Of a DNA stretch of 37,393 nucleotides, positions 34,601 through 37,393 are shown piece after piece. The notes below the pieces were generated by a model. That model ran no database searches. It was not told the DNA's origin and saw nothing but the letters and a program-made list of their open reading frames with translations. The stretch spans positions 1 through 37,393 of the forward strand of contig JAEZFD010000042.1 of the NCBI GenBank assembly GCA_023417655.1. The letters run 5' to 3'. The DNA comes from Planctomycetota bacterium (GTDB lineage: Bacteria > Planctomycetota > Planctomycetia > Planctomycetales > Planctomycetaceae). The stretch's first letter is position 1; the number at the start of each line of letters is the position of its first letter. A program made the translations under genes and the position numbers.

Positions 34601-36767
34601 GAACACTCACGTCGAGCTGAGCACCATCTTCAATCCAGCGGCGGATAATTTCATAATACGCATCGCCGGGAGCCGTCAGTCGTCCTCCCACATGGGGAAC
34701 GGTGCCGGATGCCTTCAAAAGCATCAGGCTGTCATCAGCCGAGGCGACGTTTGTGCGGCGGCCTTTGAGGTCATCAGTAAAGGCTCGTACGTCGAACAGT
34801 GGGTCATACCCGCGGAGGGAGAGCTTGAATCCGTTCTTCCCATCTTTCGCCCCGTGACAGGTTCCCTGATTGCATCCCAGACGGGTGAGGACGGGATTCA
34901 CATCTTGAATAAAGCTGATCGGCTCGCGTTCATCAAATTTCTCGACCGTGACTGGAATGGTCTGCTGTTTTCCATCGAAGCTGATGCCGAGCTGAGCTGT
35001 TCCGTCCGCCTTTGTGTAGACTCGACCGAGCGGAGAGATCCCCACGGAATCGCCGGTGATTGTAAATCGCGCGAGCCGTGTGAGATCCACGCGATCGCCA
35101 GTGGACAGGAGACCCGTCACCAGAATCTGCGCCGTCTCAAAGGGGCCTCGCAGAGCGACAGATTTCGGAGAAACCTCCAGTGCCGTCAGTTGAGCCCCGT
35201 CTGGCAACTTTTCCTGACCGGCGAGGGGCTCCAGACTGACCACGTTCAAAGACTTCCCTGCGGCCTGATTTTGCGGAGAGGTCTGTGATTCAATTGGAAA
35301 GACCTGAGCGTCCTTCACGATCTCGGCCGTCCCGGCTTTCAGGACCCGAACAAGTCCATCGCCACCAGCGACTGCAAGTGTCTCACCGGACGGATGGAAA
35401 GTCAGAGCATAGATCGAGCTGGGGACAGCAACAGTCGCCAGTTGCTTCACCCCTTTGGTGACATAGGCTTCCAGCGTCGCCTTCTCTTCAGCAGTCTGCT
35501 GTGAGGCCACCTTCTCGACGATCTTCTTGATCTCTTCCGGCATCTCAAAGTCATCATCCGCAGTGAACAGCGTCACTTGTCCCTGACCGTCGAGAGTCGA
35601 TGCACAGGCAATCGATTTTCCATCGGGATGATAGGCGACCGCGGTAATTCGACCGGTCATCGCGGGGAAGCGTCGCAGCAGGTTGGCATCATCACCAATC
35701 TTGCGGTCAGACACCCGTTCCATGCGGTATGTGCGAGGGACGCCGTCTGATCCGCCGACAAGAATCTCGTTCCGGGTCGGATGTCGGGTGACCGCCGAAA
35801 TTCCGCCCTTCAGCGCCCCAGGAGTGATGGAGGTCACATTGTCGATGAACCGTTCTTCGGTGACGTTGTACAGCTTGGTCGACATATCACGTCCGACGGA
35901 AACGAGCAGTTTGCCGTCCGTGGAGAATACGGTGTCCAACGGCCAGTCGTCATGAGCCCCGTTGAAGAAGATCTGTTTTCCGGTCTTCGTGTCGAAGCCC
36001 CGAACGGCCGTGTCCGTTCCACCGACCGTGACGATCTGTCCATCCGGAGACCATGCAGCGCCATAGACGGTGTCGAATGTCGTTGAAATTGAGAGTTGGA
36101 GCTTGTGGTCGCCGACGTTCCAGATTTGAACTTCGCCCTGACGTCCCGGTTGCCCTCCGGCGACAGCCAGTCGAGATCCGTCCGGCGAGAACGCGACCGA
36201 TTCAATTCGTTCGGCCAGCCCGACGAGTCGTGCAACGCGGGAAGAAGTCTCAGGAGACCAGAGAACGGCCTCATGGAAGCCAGACACCGCGAGGAGTTTC
36301 CCATCTGGGGAGTAATCCAGCGAGGTAATGACTGGCGAGCGGTGGTAAACCGGAGGGTGCTGTTCATCGATCGGATCTGCGGTTCCGGTCGGAGTGTCGT
36401 CCTTCGCCCCTTGCAGAATCCAACTGCGGATCAAGGCAATTTCTTCGGCGGACAATGGAGCGGCATTAGGAGGCATCTGAGCCTTCCCATCGACCGGGGT
36501 GACCATCGCCAGGATCGAACTTTCGTCCGGTTTGCCGGGGACGAGGGTGGCGTCCCCGCTCTCGCCGGGACGCTTGAGTTGATCGTATCCGGTCAGAATC
36601 AGCCCCCCCGACGCTTTCGCCGGTTGATGGCAACCCTGACAGTGGGCCTGCAAGATCGGGTGGATCTTCTGATGGAAGCTGACGGCGTCAGCCGGTTCGC
36701 TTTCTGCCGCGAGACAGAGAGCAGAGATTGAGACGAAGCAGCCGATTGTCAAAAACAGACAGCGCAT
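31674..36767 (-). CDS. giant Planctomycete-cytochrome / WD40 / DUF1549-DUF1553 protein
   Basis: 1697 residues from the ATG at 36767 (a GTG at 36779 is the alternative). A signal peptide (LFLTIGCFVSISALCLAAES) is followed by the PSCyt1 domain with heme motif CQGCH at 43-47, a seven-bladed WD40 propeller (about 150-500; blades begin LDYSPDGK, VAFSPDGS, AAWSPDGQ, VFSTDGK, TRHPTR, VAYHPDGK and LTFHPSGE), Ig-like BIG domain 1 (about 520-615), a second cytochrome-like motif CNQGTCHG (about 630; four residues between the cysteines), BIG domain 2 (about 715-805), DUF1549 (about 822-1010, CNKCHDHPFE at about 981), DUF1553 (about 1065-1260), a coiled coil (about 1300-1385), a carbohydrate-binding-like domain and a terminal DUF1553 remnant (LAWALINSPAFLFNR). 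It is exported and probably carries c-type hemes. Substrate unknown. Confidence 0.95.
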   Translation of the reverse strand: MRCLFLTIGCFVSISALCLAAESEPADAVSFHQKIHPILQAHCQGCHQPAKASGGLILTGYDQLKRPGESGDATLVPGKPDESSILAMVTPVDGKAQMPPNAAPLSAEEIALIRSWILQGAKDDTPTGTADPIDEQHPPVYHRSPVITSLDYSPDGKLLAVSGFHEAVLWSPETSSRVARLVGLAERIESVAFSPDGSRLAVAGGQPGRQGEVQIWNVGDHKLQLSISTTFDTVYGAAWSPDGQIVTVGGTDTAVRGFDTKTGKQIFFNGAHDDWPLDTVFSTDGKLLVSVGRDMSTKLYNVTEERFIDNVTSITPGALKGGISAVTRHPTRNEILVGGSDGVPRTYRMERVSDRKIGDDANLLRRFPAMTGRITAVAYHPDGKSIACASTLDGQGQVTLFTADDDFEMPEEIKKIVEKVASQQTAEEKATLEAYVTKGVKQLATVAVPSSIYALTFHPSGETLAVAGGDGLVRVLKAGTAEIVKDAQVFPIESQTSPQNQAAGKSLNVVSLEPLAGQEKLPDGAQLTALEVSPKSVALRGPFETAQILVTGLLSTGDRVDLTRLARFTITGDSVGISPLGRVYTKADGTAQLGISFDGKQQTIPVTVEKFDEREPISFIQDVNPVLTRLGCNQGTCHGAKDGKNGFKLSLRGYDPLFDVRAFTDDLKGRRTNVASADDSLMLLKASGTVPHVGGRLTAPGDAYYEIIRRWIEDGAQLDVSVPRVTSISIEPQNPVVQQIGARQQLRVIATYSDGKQRDVTGEAFLESGNTEVAENNRAAVVTALRRGEAPILARFEGSYAATTLTVMGDRDGFEWKAPEIWSPIDELVAKKWERMKIFPSGLCSDEEFLRRVSLDLTGLPPSADDVVQFLQDSRPTREKRDAVIDRLIASDAYVEYWTNKWADMLQVNSKYLGAQGAVAFRGWIRKNVAENRPYDEFCYDVLTATGSNKENPPASYFKILREPDALVENTTHLFLGVRFNCNKCHDHPFERWTQDQYYQTAAFFAQVGLRRDPKNADGNIGGTAVEGAKPLWEEIFDQPTGEMKHDRTGEITAPLVPYDRDAGEKPESLTRRQQLAKWMIDPENDYFARSYVNRIWGYMLGVGLIEPLDDIRAGNPPSNPELLNYLTDQFVAQKFNVRELQRSICKSRVYQLEVATNQWNSDDRSNYSHAFPKRLPAEVLYDSVYAVTGAKMKIPGVPEGTRAAALPDVQINLTDGFLENLGRPVRESACECERSADLQLGPVMALMNGTTVSEAISQPGNLLEKLAASEPDMNRVIDQIFLSILNRHARAEEIQATLGLMNDLQTQNAELVSQRNLYRDSIAPILAEKEARRVEAVALTTKEIENLKVALAPKIKEQESAQQARIAGVQAKIDQRLESSDVRVAEWEKTLTESPTPWTRVAFKSLKATQKSQLKQNDDQTILVTGPNGKGAYILQGQVSLDQVAALQIETLTDPTLPRNGPGRSSGGNFVLSELTVEYWPADRPAEKKQVKLQNAKADFSQSGYGVETAIDGKAPANSNGWAVVPQTGKDHFATFEFAEPISSAKDMVFQIKMDQQYTDATHSLGKFRISFTNKTGPVNFGLTDQVANVLPVPAAERTEAQKQVLRDYVNSLDKELNDLKAALAQERKPLPEDPQLTELKERLEEYEKPLPPDPQLERLERAVKLSETQLQNARLTTAQDLAWALINSPAFLFNR

Positions 36768-37130
36768 GGGATTCGACACTTGCAGGGCTGGGATGGTCGA
36801 TGCGTCCTGGCACTCGAACCTCCGCTCGGAGAGTCAACCCGGGTGTCATCAAGAGGTGGGCATTCGGATGAATTGAATGCTTGCCCCGGGGTCCGCCGCG
36901 GAGGGAGGCCCGTTCTGGCGGGCCTGTTCCGGTACACCCTGCTTTTATACCTCACGCGAATCATTAATGCAACAAAATTCGCTGATGCGGGGATCACCAG
37001 CGGGCATGACAGCACCACGGATTGGACGCCGTAGTGACCGCCGTGACGACCCGAACTCACTTCATTTTGAAGGACTTCCTTGCTGACGGAAGAGTTGTTG
37101 TCGGGGGATAATGTCCCAGCTCTCTTGAAT
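36768..37130. other. 363-bp gene-free spacer
   Basis: Lies upstream of the giant cytochrome gene and downstream of the methyltransferase gene, both minus strand, so it should contain the giant gene's promoter. A 7-bp GC stem (AGGCCCG at 36906-36912 with CGGGCCT at 36919-36925, 6-nt loop) may help end methyltransferase transcription but lacks a T-tract. Nothing else is evident. Confidence 0.4.
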
Positions 37131-37393
37131 TCAGCGAATCGCAAGAATCCCGTCAATTGGCGAGTCAGTGACACGTCCTTCGATCTCTGTGAATCCGGCG
37201 GTCTTAAGCAGTCGGGCGTAATCAGCAAGCTGGCGCTCTCGCCCTTCCGTACAGACCAGCATGTTCAGATCCTGCATCTGCGCCCAATCCGGGCCTCGTC
37301 GATCATCTGCGATCAACTTTTCACAGACCAGGACAGCGCCCCCTTCCGGCAGGGAGTCGTGGGTCTGTTTAGTATAAAAAAAATGCGCAGCCG
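37131..37393 (-). CDS. SAM-dependent O-methyltransferase-like protein, C-terminal part (runs off the window)
   Basis: The stop is at 37131 and the frame stays open to the window edge, giving about 87 C-terminal residues; the true start lies outside. The visible piece reads H-D-S-L-P-E-G-G-A-V-L-V-C-E, then a variable acidic loop, DLNMLVCTEGRERQL, and LLKTAGF. This is the end of a class-I methyltransferase fold of the O-methyltransferase/hydroxyneurosporene type, where these blocks are strands 5-7 and the 'DLNMLV...GRER' segment is a family hallmark. The SAM-binding GxGxG motif is outside the window, so substrate and exact subfamily cannot be read. The 61-residue open frame starting with TTG at 37316 is internal and not the true start. 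Confidence 0.85.
   Translation of the reverse strand, partial: AAHFFYTKQTHDSLPEGGAVLVCEKLIADDRRGPDWAQMQDLNMLVCTEGRERQLADYARLLKTAGFTEIEGRVTDSPIDGILAIR

Noticed and set aside
36749..37228. 159-residue minus-strand open frame
   Set aside because: Overlaps the start of the giant cytochrome gene and the end of the methyltransferase gene in a different frame; no features.

Overview
The window reads as chromosomal DNA of a planctomycete (phylum Planctomycetota, probably the Planctomycetaceae/Gimesia-Rubinisphaera side, which is inference). The evidence is family content: a PVC-type heme-binding dehydrogenase-like protein, a giant Planctomycete-cytochrome/WD40/DUF1549/DUF1553 protein paired with a twin-arginine DUF1501 protein, a VWA/glutamine-amidotransferase-like membrane protein, a PQQ-type beta-propeller protein and long genes with weak Shine-Dalgarno signals. 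I saw no rRNA, tRNA, CRISPR array, transposase or prophage.

Left part (1-7 kb), all on the minus strand: alpha/beta hydrolase (acetyl-xylan-esterase-like) -> PVC-type heme/dehydrogenase protein -> BNR sialidase-like protein -> YjbQ-family enzyme -> small membrane protein -> a HEPN-like protein of lower GC appearance. The first three are predicted exported and look like a glycan/organic-matter degradation set. From 7.2 to 11 kb a plus-strand VWA/GATase-like membrane protein converges on a minus-strand TPR protein across a perfect 13-bp hairpin terminator.

Centre (11-22.6 kb): a complete two-partner secretion locus. It holds a 2732-residue TpsA-type exoprotein (filamentous-hemagglutinin N-terminal secretion domain, three ~425-residue super-repeats containing 21 'xxIGHGG'-like motifs, then ten MBG-like Ig-fold repeats) and its TpsB/FhaC-type outer-membrane transporter with POTRA domains and an IRGY loop motif. 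The two genes are separated by 776 bp that begins with a perfect 17-bp-stem terminator. This is the most distinctive part of the window.

Right part: a minus-strand set (iron-containing alcohol dehydrogenase overlapping a TAT-exported PQQ-like propeller protein, then a divergent DgkA-like membrane protein) is transcribed away from an Hsp70-family protein that lacks the usual helical lid and ends in a zinc ribbon. Next comes a HlyD-type adaptor with no visible export partner. After a strong terminator lies the minus-strand pair of giant cytochrome/WD40/DUF1549/DUF1553 protein and DUF1501 protein. The window ends inside the 3' part of a SAM-dependent O-methyltransferase-like gene.
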